Of a stretch of 22,829 nt of DNA, positions 1 to 6,601 are shown piece by piece. The DNA comes from JAZNQN01 sp045656005. Lineage in GTDB: Bacteria; Bacillota; Clostridia; UMGS1883; UMGS1540. The notes beneath the pieces were generated by a model, which saw only the letters and a list, made by a program, of their open reading frames with translations, did not search any database and was not told the DNA's origin. The stretch spans positions 1 to 22,829 of the forward strand of contig JAZOQG010000024.1 in the NCBI GenBank assembly GCA_045656005.1, in the 5' to 3' direction. The translations under genes were made by a program, and so were the position numbers. How positions within the stretch are numbered: the first letter of the stretch is position 1; every line of letters begins with the position of its first letter.

Positions 1-12
1 TCTGTTCCTCGG

Positions 13-36
13 AGTATAAATATAGCAATTTATACT
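13..36. promoter_or_regulatory. Palindrome next to a minus-strand promoter, possible operator
   Basis: Two perfect 9-base arms, AGTATAAAT (13-21) and ATTTATACT (28-36), surround a 6-base spacer. The element starts directly after the -10 box of the minus-strand promoter at 37-65, so it would cover the transcription start. That is a usual place for a repressor operator; a 5'-UTR hairpin is the alternative. The regulator is unknown because the gene lies outside the window. Confidence 0.5.
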
Positions 37-65
37 ATTATAGCAAATAAGTTTTAAAAAGTCAA
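37..65 (-). promoter_or_regulatory. Sigma-A-type promoter reading out of the left edge
   Basis: On the minus strand, TTGACT (60-65) and TATAAT (37-42) are separated by 17 bases, a near-consensus housekeeping promoter. Downstream, GAGGAA (3-8, minus strand) looks like a ribosome binding site for a gene starting just beyond position 1. The promoter is divergent from the tRNA promoter at 96-124. Confidence 0.6.
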
Positions 66-95
66 ATAATAAGACAAATTTTAATAATAAAAAAG

Positions 96-124
96 TTGAC
101 AAAATAAAAAAAGTATGTTAAAAT
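96..124 (+). promoter_or_regulatory. Promoter of the tRNA-Asp/tRNA-Thr operon
   Basis: A consensus -35 TTGACA (96-101), a 17-base spacer and a -10 TAAAAT (119-124) preceded by TGT (extended -10). It ends 16 bases before the tRNA-Asp gene, which fits strong constitutive transcription of stable RNA. Confidence 0.75.
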
Positions 125-140
125 AACTCTTGCATTATGT

Positions 141-217
141 GGCCCGGTAGTTCAGTTGGTTAGAACGCCAGCCTGTCACGCTGGAGGTCGTGAGTTCGAG
201 CCTCATCCGGGTCGCCA
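141..217 (+). tRNA. tRNA-Asp (anticodon GTC)
   Basis: The gene folds as a full cloverleaf. The acceptor arms GGCCCGG and CCGGGTC pair with one G-U, the anticodon loop is CTGTCAC giving GTC, and the T loop is TTCGAGC. The discriminator base is G214 and CCA is encoded at 215-217. Only 3 bases separate it from the next tRNA, so the two are co-transcribed from the promoter at 96-124. Confidence 0.96.
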
Positions 218-220
218 TAT

Positions 221-296
221 GCTGTCGTAGCTCAGCAGGCAGAGCACTTCCTTGGTAAGGAAGAGGTCAGCAGTTCGAATCTGCCCGACAGCTCCA
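221..296 (+). tRNA. tRNA-Thr (anticodon GGT)
   Basis: The acceptor arms GCTGTCG and CGACAGC pair perfectly. The anticodon stem CTTCC/GGAAG holds loop TTGGTAA (anticodon GGT), and TTCGAAT forms the T loop. The discriminator is T293 and CCA is encoded at 294-296. This isoacceptor reads ACC and ACU codons; a second Thr tRNA (TGT) lies at 20626-20701. Confidence 0.96.
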
Positions 297-297
297 G

Positions 298-326
298 AAA
301 AAGCATCGACTATGTCGGTGCTTTTT
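298..326 (+). terminator. Terminator of the tRNA-Asp/Thr operon
   Basis: A 13-base left arm (298-310) and a 13-base right arm (314-326) pair with one T-G mismatch around the loop TAT. The right arm ends in a run of T. It starts one base after the CCA of tRNA-Thr. lplA begins 50 bases later with no clear promoter of its own, so some read-through into lplA is possible. Confidence 0.85.
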
Positions 327-376
327 TCAAAAAATATATAACACATTAATAAAACATTTTTTCGGCGAGGTGAAAT

Positions 377-1348
377 ATGCTTTTTATAGAAACAAACTCC
401 TTTGACCCTTATTTTAATCTTGCGGCGGAAGAATATTTTGTGAAAAACAAAAACGAAGAGATTTTTATGCTCTGGAGAAACAGCCGCAGTGTTATTGTAG
501 GGAGAAATCAAAATGCAATGAGCGAAGTCAGCTATGATTTTGTAACGGAGAGAAACATTTCCGTTGTGAGAAGAATGTCAGGCGGTGGGGCTGTTTTTCA
601 CGATTTGGAAAATATAAATTATACATATATTGTAAACTGCACTGAAAATTCGCCTCAGTTTGGAAATTATGAGTTTTTTACGGGACTTTTATGTTCTTTT
701 TTAAAGAAAAAGGGAATAGATGCATCACTTTCAGGAAGAAACGATGTTTTAGTTGACGGAAGAAAAATTTCGGGAAATGCCCAGTACAAATGGAAACAGA
801 GACTTATGCATCACGGAACAATTCTTATAGGTGCTGATATTTCAGAGCTTTCAGGAGCACTTACCCCTGATGAAAGCAAGTTTTTATCAAAAGGAATTAA
901 ATCGGTAAAAAGCCGTGTGGCAAATATAAATGAATTTTTAGACACAGATGCGGAAGAGTTTTTCGGTGAATTTAAATCAGAGGTTTTAAAAAATTCAGAA
1001 GAATATTTAATGACAGATGAAGACATCAAGGCAATTTCTAAATTGCGTGACGAGAAGTATAGTACATATGAGTGGAACTGGGGCTATTCTCCAAAATACA
1101 ATTTTTCAAAGAAAATGCATTTTGGCGGCGGCACGGTTGAAGTGTGCTTCGAAATTTCAGACGGAATTATAAAGATGGCTAAAATTTACGGAGACTTTTT
1201 CTCGGCAGAAGGAATTGAGGCAATAGAAGAAGCCCTCAAAGGCATAAGACACAGTATTGAAGATATAGAAAAAGCCCTTTCAAAAATATGGAAAGAAGAT
1301 ATAATGGGCGACATCAAAAAAGACGAACTTATGAGCCTGATGTTTTAA
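377..1348 (+). CDS. lplA: Lipoate-protein ligase A
   Basis: This cytoplasmic enzyme activates lipoate with ATP to lipoyl-AMP and transfers it to a lysine of lipoyl domains (2-oxoacid dehydrogenase E2 subunits, GcvH). At 323 residues it has the two-domain length of bacterial LplA. Visible motifs are the RRMSGGGAVFHD loop (65-76), GRNDVLVDGRKISGNA (120-135) with Lys130 matching the lipoyl-AMP-contacting lysine of the family, HHGTIL (145-150), and a C-terminal accessory domain with FGGGTVEV. The start is supported by GAGGTGA (367-373). No lipoylated protein or lipoate transporter is nearby, so the substrate is encoded elsewhere. It converges on the AraC-type gene and their stop codons overlap by 4 bases. 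Family assignment is strong; the choice of lipoate over octanoate is inferred from the family. Confidence 0.93.
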   Translation: MLFIETNSFDPYFNLAAEEYFVKNKNEEIFMLWRNSRSVIVGRNQNAMSEVSYDFVTERNISVVRRMSGGGAVFHDLENINYTYIVNCTENSPQFGNYEFFTGLLCSFLKKKGIDASLSGRNDVLVDGRKISGNAQYKWKQRLMHHGTILIGADISELSGALTPDESKFLSKGIKSVKSRVANINEFLDTDAEEFFGEFKSEVLKNSEEYLMTDEDIKAISKLRDEKYSTYEWNWGYSPKYNFSKKMHFGGGTVEVCFEISDGIIKMAKIYGDFFSAEGIEAIEEALKGIRHSIEDIEKALSKIWKEDIMGDIKKDELMSLMF

Positions 1349-2229
1349 AGAATACCCATACTTCCGACAGTTTTGGCATATTCTGTTGGGGTCATACCTG
1401 TTTCTTTTTTAAATGTGTTTGAAAAATAATGCACGGTGGAAAAACCGCAAAGCCCTGAGATTTCGCTTACGGTAAAATTTCCGTCGCTTAAAAGCTGGCG
1501 TGCTCTGTCCATACGCAGACGGGTGAGGTACTTCATTATGGTACTGCCCGTTTTTTTGCGAAAAAGCGCTTTAAGATATGTTTTGCTGAATGCTATATTT
1601 TCTACAACATTATCAAGTGTTATGGGATTTTCAATATTATCTTTAAGAAAAGAAATTACGGAGTCAACAATTTTTTGCTGACCTTCTTCTGCGGCAACGC
1701 TGTCACTTTTTGGCGGCAGGGCATTATGTCCTGCACGGATAAGATGAATTAAAAGCTCTTCAAGATAACGTCTTATCATTTGCTCTCCTCCAAAGGGAGC
1801 ATTTTTTTGTTTTGTCATTTTTTTAAGCTCTACAATATTTAAAGGCTCTTCAAAATAGTTTTTTGCTTCTCCTAAAATTTTGCTCAGAAGATATTTACTC
1901 TCATCATCGAAAAAAAGAATTTTATTCTTAAAGAAATTCATGCTCTCACTTTGTGAAGTGAAGGTTATAATAACGGAGTTTGCAAACTTTTTGTTTGCCC
2001 ATATATTATGGTATTCTCCTGGTTTATGAAAAACTGCATAACCTTGGGAAAGAGTGTAACCACTGGTATCAGCAACAATGCCTGCTTCACCTCGGTCTAT
2101 GTAAACCATTTCCCAGAAATCATGTCTTTCACCATAAAATGCATAGTCTTTTGCATATTCAAAATAGTGAATGGTATAAAGGTTGTCAATTTTTAAAACG
2201 TTATCATTTTCGATAGGCGTAAAATCCAT
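1345..2229 (-). CDS. AraC-family transcriptional regulator with cupin sensor domain
   Basis: The protein (294 residues) has an N-terminal cupin-like ligand-binding region, about residues 15-100, with the typical FHKPGEYH turn near residue 68. The C-terminal AraC DNA-binding domain, about 185-290, carries two helix-turn-helices. The second has the family signature (SEISGLCGFSTVHYFSNTFK) followed by GMTPTEYA. This arrangement belongs to sugar-sensing activators. The ribosome binding site AAGGAG lies just upstream of the ATG and a TTGCTT-17-TATACT promoter is at 2307-2335. It is divergent from the sugar-kinase operon, with 134 bases between start codons, so control of that operon is the simplest guess. 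The inducer cannot be read from sequence. Confidence 0.9.
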   Translation of the reverse strand: MDFTPIENDNVLKIDNLYTIHYFEYAKDYAFYGERHDFWEMVYIDRGEAGIVADTSGYTLSQGYAVFHKPGEYHNIWANKKFANSVIITFTSQSESMNFFKNKILFFDDESKYLLSKILGEAKNYFEEPLNIVELKKMTKQKNAPFGGEQMIRRYLEELLIHLIRAGHNALPPKSDSVAAEEGQQKIVDSVISFLKDNIENPITLDNVVENIAFSKTYLKALFRKKTGSTIMKYLTRLRMDRARQLLSDGNFTVSEISGLCGFSTVHYFSNTFKKETGMTPTEYAKTVGSMGIL

Positions 2230-2280
2230 AAAAACTCCTTGTGTCCTATTTTGTAAAAAATGAGGCTTAATTTCTAAAGC

Positions 2281-2295
2281 ATTTTGCGGGAAAAT
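2281..2295. promoter_or_regulatory. Small inverted repeat in the divergent regulator/kinase region
   Basis: ATTTT-GCGGG-AAAAT is a 5-base inverted repeat with a 5-base spacer. It lies at the presumed transcription start of the AraC-type gene and about 70 bases upstream of the kinase start. No good -10/-35 pair is visible on the plus strand, which would suit an activator-dependent promoter. Arms this short can arise by chance in AT-rich DNA. Confidence 0.3.
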
Positions 2296-2306
2296 CTGCT
2301 ATTATT

Positions 2307-2335
2307 AGTATATAACAAAAAAAAGAAAAAAGCAA
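2307..2335 (-). promoter_or_regulatory. Promoter of the AraC-type regulator gene
   Basis: On the minus strand, TTGCTT (2330-2335) and TATACT (2307-2312) are separated by 17 bases. This is the only sound housekeeping promoter in the 2230-2363 intergenic region. Confidence 0.5.
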
Positions 2336-2348
2336 TAGTCTTATTTTG

Positions 2349-2356
2349 AAAAGGAG
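2349..2356 (+). promoter_or_regulatory. Ribosome binding site fixing the kinase start at 2364
   Basis: AAAAGGAG lies 7 bases before the ATG at 2364. The frame also opens at a TTG at 2346, but that codon is upstream of this site and has no ribosome binding site of its own, so the ATG is preferred. Confidence 0.8.
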
Positions 2357-2363
2357 TCAAAGT

Positions 2364-3476
2364 ATGAAAAAGTTACTTTCAACCCCAAGCAGACTTTGTC
2401 TTTTCGGGGAACATCTGGACTATCTCGGACTTGAAGTAATTGCAGTTGCAATCAACCTTCGTTTCAGTGCCGAAATAGAGAAAAGAGATGACAGCATAAT
2501 CAATATTAAAATCCGTGACCATCGTATTGACACTTTGGGTGCGGAGAATGACAAAGGTCTTTACGATGAAATGACAATTGATTTGTCAAAGCCGATTAAG
2601 TATGAAAACAACCGCGACTATCTGAGAAGCACAGTTAATGTTTTGCTCAAGAATGGTTATGAAGTGAGCGGTGTTAACATTAAAATGGACTCCACAATTC
2701 CGATAGGCAAGGGAATGTGTTCATCAAGTACAATGATTATTGTTCTTGTAAAAGCACTTCTCGAAAGCATTGAAAGTCCTGACAAAGATGATGCAGAGAA
2801 AATCGCATATTTGGGTTATCTTGCAGAGGTTGAGGAATTTGGTGAACCCGGTGGCATGATGGACCATTACACATCTGCGCTTGGCGGACTTGTAAATCTT
2901 TGCTTTAAAGGCGGAAAAACAACAGTTTCGAGAATTGAGAGTAAACTTTCGGGCAAATTTATTTTGTTTGATTCACTTGCACAGAAAGATACCACTAAAG
3001 TTTTAGCAAATGCAAAAACTCCTGCACTTGAAGCACTCGAAGCACTTGCACCTTATGGAATAAATGACGTGCGTGACTTTTTGAATGAAGAGAACATGCA
3101 GTACCTCGAAAAGCTTGATGAGGGACACAGAAAGGTTTTGGCAGCAGCTATTGACAACTTTAAAATCCTTATAAAAGCTAAAGAAATGTTTGAAAGCGGA
3201 AATATTGACGATGCAGAAATAGGAAAACTTATTTCAAGACATCATGCTAATTTGCGTGACGGACTTAATATTTCAACCAAAGCCATTGAAAAAATACTTG
3301 ATACTGCTATTGCAAATGGTGCATACGGCGGTAAAATCAATGGCTCGGGCGGTGGCGGATGCTGCTATGTTTATGCGGCAGAAGACAAGTGTGAGCAAAT
3401 TATCGAAGCAGTTGGAAAACTTGGTTTCCCTGCAGAAATTATGGGACAAGATAGCGGAGTAAGAAGAGATAGATAG
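2364..3476 (+). CDS. GHMP-family sugar 1-kinase (galactokinase-like)
   Basis: A 370-residue cytoplasmic kinase that should phosphorylate a free sugar at C1 with ATP. It carries the three GHMP motifs: PSRLCLFGEHLDYLG (8-22), the equivalent of the galactokinase GEHTDYNGG sugar-binding segment; the ATP loop PIGKGMCSSS (113-122); and GGKINGSGGGG (322-332). Asp167 in GGMMDHY aligns with the galactokinase catalytic base. The first motif departs from true galactokinase (LDYLG in place of TDYNGG), so the substrate may be another hexose, a uronic acid or an amino sugar. It is first in an operon with a nucleotidyltransferase (11-base gap) and a phosphohexomutase. It lies divergent to an AraC-type regulator, the likely controller. 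The family call is firm; the substrate is unknown. Confidence 0.88.
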   Translation: MKKLLSTPSRLCLFGEHLDYLGLEVIAVAINLRFSAEIEKRDDSIINIKIRDHRIDTLGAENDKGLYDEMTIDLSKPIKYENNRDYLRSTVNVLLKNGYEVSGVNIKMDSTIPIGKGMCSSSTMIIVLVKALLESIESPDKDDAEKIAYLGYLAEVEEFGEPGGMMDHYTSALGGLVNLCFKGGKTTVSRIESKLSGKFILFDSLAQKDTTKVLANAKTPALEALEALAPYGINDVRDFLNEENMQYLEKLDEGHRKVLAAAIDNFKILIKAKEMFESGNIDDAEIGKLISRHHANLRDGLNISTKAIEKILDTAIANGAYGGKINGSGGGGCCYVYAAEDKCEQIIEAVGKLGFPAEIMGQDSGVRRDR

Positions 3477-3487
3477 GAGGAAGGAAA

Positions 3488-4222
3488 ATGAAAGCAATTG
3501 TACTTGCAGCAGGAAAAGGAACTCGCCTTATGTCAGAGCAAAACAGAAAGCCTAAGGTTTTAAGAGAAGCATGCAATAGACCTCTTATAGGTTATGTTCT
3601 TGAAAACATTGATTTTATAGAAAAAGAAGATACATATGTTGTTGTAGGCTACATGGGCGATGAAGTAAAAGAATATGTAGGCGGAGAATATAAATTTGCA
3701 GAGCAGATAGAGCAAAAGGGAACAGGTCACGCAGTTATGATGTGCGAGCCGCAGCTTCGTGATTTTGACGGAGATGTTCTTATTGTTTACGGAGATATGC
3801 CCCTTTTCAAAAAGGAAACATATGATGCAGTTTGCAAAAAGCATAGCGAGAGCGGTGCTGTTTTAACTCTTTTAACTGCCGATGTTCAAAACCCTCCTCC
3901 GTACGGCAGAATTATCCGCGACGAGAATGGAAAAATACTTGGCAGTGTTGAGGACAAGGACTGCACCTTGGAGCAGAAAAAGATAACAGAGCTTAATGTT
4001 GGTGTATATGTTGCTGACAGCAAAACACTTTTTAACACCCTTAAAAAGGTTGGCAACAACAATGCACAGGGTGAATATTATCTTACTGATATCGCAAAAA
4101 TTCTCATTGAAGAAGGTCAGAAGGTTGAAAGCCATACTACATTTGATATGACAGAAATACTCGGTGTTAACACGGTTGAGGATTTGCAGCTTTGCGAAGA
4201 AATTTTAACTAACAAGAGATAA
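3488..4222 (+). CDS. GlmU-like sugar-1-phosphate uridylyltransferase, no acetyltransferase domain
   Basis: A 244-residue Rossmann-type nucleotidyltransferase that should couple a sugar-1-phosphate to UTP (or another NTP). It aligns throughout with the N-terminal pyrophosphorylase half of GlmU: LAAGKGTRL (6-14), Lys23, Gln73, GTGHAV (78-83), metal-binding Asp103 in YGDMPL, YGRI (139-142), Glu155, Asn170, NAQGEYYLTD (192-201) and the second metal ligand Asn228 in GVN. The protein stops at residue 244, where bifunctional GlmU continues into a left-handed beta-helix acetyltransferase of about 200 residues. The stop is followed at once by a ribosome binding site and the next gene, so this is a natural single-domain enzyme and not a break. 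Beside a sugar 1-kinase it probably turns the kinase product into an NDP-sugar. AGGAGGAAGG precedes the ATG. Confidence 0.88.
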   Translation: MKAIVLAAGKGTRLMSEQNRKPKVLREACNRPLIGYVLENIDFIEKEDTYVVVGYMGDEVKEYVGGEYKFAEQIEQKGTGHAVMMCEPQLRDFDGDVLIVYGDMPLFKKETYDAVCKKHSESGAVLTLLTADVQNPPPYGRIIRDENGKILGSVEDKDCTLEQKKITELNVGVYVADSKTLFNTLKKVGNNNAQGEYYLTDIAKILIEEGQKVESHTTFDMTEILGVNTVEDLQLCEEILTNKR

Positions 4223-4235
4223 GGAGGAGATAGAA

Positions 4236-5636
4236 ATGGTTAAATTTGGAACGGGCGGATGGCGTGCTATTATCGGTGACGAGTTTACAAAAGCAAACGT
4301 TTGCCTTTTAGCACAGGCTGTTTCGGATGAAATGCATGACAGAAAAGCAGATAAAATAGTTATAGGCTTTGACAAGCGTTTTCTTTCCGATACTGCGGCT
4401 ATGTGGGCATCGGAGGTTTTTGCAGCAAATGATATTAAAGTTCATTACATAGAAAAAGCAGCTCCGACACCTCTCGTTATGTTTGGAGTTAAAACTTTGG
4501 ACACAGAGTTTGGTATGGCTGTAACTGCAAGTCATAATCCTGCGGATTACAACGGAATAAAAGTGTTTACAAAGGGCGGAAGAGATGCTGACGTTACATG
4601 GACACGTCTTTTTGAAGAAAGAATCGAAAAAGGTGTTTCAGTAAAATCTATGGATTTTGAGAAGGGTGTCAAGAGCGGAATTATTGAAATTACAAACCTT
4701 TCAAACGAATATATTGACAGCATTATTTCAATGATTGATATGGAAACAATCAAGAAAAAACACCTCAAAATTTTGCTCGACCCTATGTTTGGTGTTTCAA
4801 AAACATCACTTCAGACTATACTTATGACTGCAAGATGCGATGTTGACATTATTAATGACCGTCACGACACACTCTTCGGCGGAAGACTTCCTTCTCCTTC
4901 TGCAAAGACACTTACCAGACTCCGCACAATGGTTGTGGAAGAAGGTTATGACATCGGTATCGCAACTGATGGTGACGCTGACAGAATTGGTATTATAGAT
5001 GACAAGGGTAACTTCATTCACCCAAATCAGATTATGGCACTTCTTTATTACTACCTTGTTAAATACAAAGGCTGGAAGGGTGACATTGTAAGAAACATTG
5101 CAACAAGCCATGTGCTTGACCGCATTGCCGCATCTTTCGGTCAGACATGCCACGAAGTACCGGTAGGCTTTAAGCATATCAGCTCCAAAATGGAAGAAAC
5201 TGATGCACTTATCGGTGGTGAGAGCAGCGGCGGTCTTACTATTCGCGGTCATATTAAAGGTAAAGACGGCATTTTTGCGTCTGCGCTTTTGGTTGAACTT
5301 GTTTGCAAAACAGGTAAGAAATTAAGTGAGCTTTTAGACGAGATTTATAGCACTTATGGAATGTGTGAAATGTGCGAAACCGACTACAAATTCTCCCAGG
5401 AGAAAAAAGTTGAGCTTCAGAAAATGCTTTTCGAAGACAAAAAACTTCCTGAATTTGCTTATGAAATTGAGAAAGTAAGCTACATGGACGGACTTAAAAT
5501 TTACTTCAAAAATGGTGGTTGGATAATTGCAAGATTTTCGGGCACAGAGCCTCTTATCAGAATTTTCTGCGAAATGGAAAATATGGAAATTGCAACTGAG
5601 TGTTGTGAAGTAATGAGAGAATTTTTAGGACTTTAA
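4236..5636 (+). CDS. Phosphoglucomutase/phosphomannomutase-family phosphohexomutase
   Basis: A 466-residue alpha-D-phosphohexomutase interconverting sugar-1- and sugar-6-phosphates through a phosphoserine. All four active-site loops are present: TASHNP (97-102) with catalytic Ser99, metal loop DGDADR (245-250), sugar-specificity loop GGESSGG (327-333) and phosphate-binding loop RFSGTEP (433-439). The N-terminus FGTGGWRA differs from the GTDGxRG start of GlmM, so I favour a PGM/PMM-type enzyme. The gene follows the nucleotidyltransferase by 13 bases with its own AAGGAGGAG. In the operon it would link the sugar-1-phosphate pool to glycolysis or amino-sugar metabolism. Whether it prefers glucose, mannose or an N-acetylhexosamine phosphate cannot be told from sequence. 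Confidence 0.9.
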   Translation: MVKFGTGGWRAIIGDEFTKANVCLLAQAVSDEMHDRKADKIVIGFDKRFLSDTAAMWASEVFAANDIKVHYIEKAAPTPLVMFGVKTLDTEFGMAVTASHNPADYNGIKVFTKGGRDADVTWTRLFEERIEKGVSVKSMDFEKGVKSGIIEITNLSNEYIDSIISMIDMETIKKKHLKILLDPMFGVSKTSLQTILMTARCDVDIINDRHDTLFGGRLPSPSAKTLTRLRTMVVEEGYDIGIATDGDADRIGIIDDKGNFIHPNQIMALLYYYLVKYKGWKGDIVRNIATSHVLDRIAASFGQTCHEVPVGFKHISSKMEETDALIGGESSGGLTIRGHIKGKDGIFASALLVELVCKTGKKLSELLDEIYSTYGMCEMCETDYKFSQEKKVELQKMLFEDKKLPEFAYEIEKVSYMDGLKIYFKNGGWIIARFSGTEPLIRIFCEMENMEIATECCEVMREFLGL

Positions 5637-5669
5637 ATTAAAGGGAATGTAAAAAAGTCCAGACCACAA

Positions 5670-5706
5670 AAATGGGATGTAAAAAACAGTTTTTTACATC
5701 CCATTT
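5670..5706. terminator. Perfect 17-bp hairpin between convergent genes
   Basis: The left arm (5670-5686) and right arm (5690-5706) match perfectly around the loop CAG. An A6/T6 tract sits next to the loop and a GGGATG/CATCCC core further out. It lies between the stop codons of the mutase and the minus-strand membrane protein, so a two-way terminator is likely, although there is no classical T run after the stem on either strand. An upstream segment (5643-5656) could pair with the same right arm. Confidence 0.6.
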
Positions 5707-5713
5707 ATTGATA

Positions 5714-6571
5714 TTACATATAAAAATCAGGTAAATTAATTATATCATTATATGCTTCTTTTGAAACACTTTTAAGTTTTTCATCAATATCTACATAATC
5801 CTGTCTTAAAGAGTTATATTTTGATACTGAAAATTCTTCACCTGCGCACACGCTGTCGGCAAAGGCTTTCCATGCCTGTACATTGCGCAGAAAATCTCTT
5901 TCAATGGAATCAACCATTATATTTGACGTTATATTTTTGTCAAGCTTTTCGAGCGCCAGGTCAAAATAATTTTTTGCCGAGTTATAATTTGAGGACTGCG
6001 CCTGATATGCTTCTGCCATTTTGTTAATACCCTGCGTAAGGTCCCACTCGGAGATTTGTACATAAGCCTTTGCATCGCAGTACTTTATGTATTTCTCCAA
6101 ATCCTGGACTTTATCAAGATATTGGAGAAAATCGAGGTGCTCATCTTTTGTTATGTTAAGCATTGCAGCTATGTTTTCCAAATCCTCGTAAAGTTTAATT
6201 CTTCTTTCACTTATTCTGCTCAGCGCATTGGTTTCTGTGGCGCTGAATATACCTTCGTGCGACTGCTCTGTATAGCTTATAAGGTATTCAACGAGTTCAT
6301 CGTTATATTTTTCTTTTTGCTTATCGCTTAAGTTGTCGTATGCCTGACAAAAGTGCGAATGGTAATAAAAGTTTTCATCTGAATATGAACGGAAACCGTC
6401 TTCAATTGCTACTTTTACAGCCTCGATTTTTTCGGCTTCGTTTTTGTTTGATAAATATATACCTACTCCTATTGCTGCTATCAGTAAAACTGCGATTACG
6501 GCTGCAATTATTGCTATTGTTTTTTTCTGCCCGGGTTTAGTGGTGCTAACAGTTATATTTTCTTTTTCCAT
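5714..6571 (-). CDS. Unknown membrane-anchored, mostly helical protein
   Basis: I do not recognise a family. The 285-residue protein begins with a short polar, basic cytoplasmic stretch (TTKPGQKKT), then one hydrophobic segment, about residues 18-40 (IAIIAAVIAVLLIAAIG). This is followed by about 245 charged, Tyr- and Glu-rich residues that read as long helices outside the membrane. No cleavage site or lipobox is evident, so it should be a single-span type II protein. A good ribosome binding site (AAGGAGAAA) precedes the ATG. It lies 30 bases downstream of mrp on the same strand, with no clear promoter between, and is probably third in that operon. The link to redox or Fe-S functions is by position only. 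Confidence 0.8.
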   Translation of the reverse strand: MEKENITVSTTKPGQKKTIAIIAAVIAVLLIAAIGVGIYLSNKNEAEKIEAVKVAIEDGFRSYSDENFYYHSHFCQAYDNLSDKQKEKYNDELVEYLISYTEQSHEGIFSATETNALSRISERRIKLYEDLENIAAMLNITKDEHLDFLQYLDKVQDLEKYIKYCDAKAYVQISEWDLTQGINKMAEAYQAQSSNYNSAKNYFDLALEKLDKNITSNIMVDSIERDFLRNVQAWKAFADSVCAGEEFSVSKYNSLRQDYVDIDEKLKSVSKEAYNDIINLPDFYM

Positions 6572-6601
6572 AATACTTTCTCCTTAGTATTTATCATTTG
6601 T

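Noticed and set aside
203..511. Minus-strand open frame over the first tRNAs, their terminator and the lplA start
   Set aside because: It overlaps tRNA-Thr, a terminator and a well-supported gene, and has no ribosome binding site or family signature.
2346..2363. TTG start extending the sugar kinase by six residues
   Set aside because: The extension would encode its own ribosome binding site; the ATG at 2364 has AAAAGGAG at ideal spacing.
4806..5252. 148-codon minus-strand frame inside the phosphomutase gene
   Set aside because: It lies opposite a complete gene with all catalytic motifs, shows no motif of its own and has biased composition typical of antisense reading.
3477..5636. The mutase as GlmM, completing a standard UDP-GlcNAc pathway with the GlmU-like gene
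   Set aside because: The N-terminus is FGTGGWRA, not the GTDGxRG of GlmM, so the PGM/PMM class fits better; the possibility is not fully excluded.
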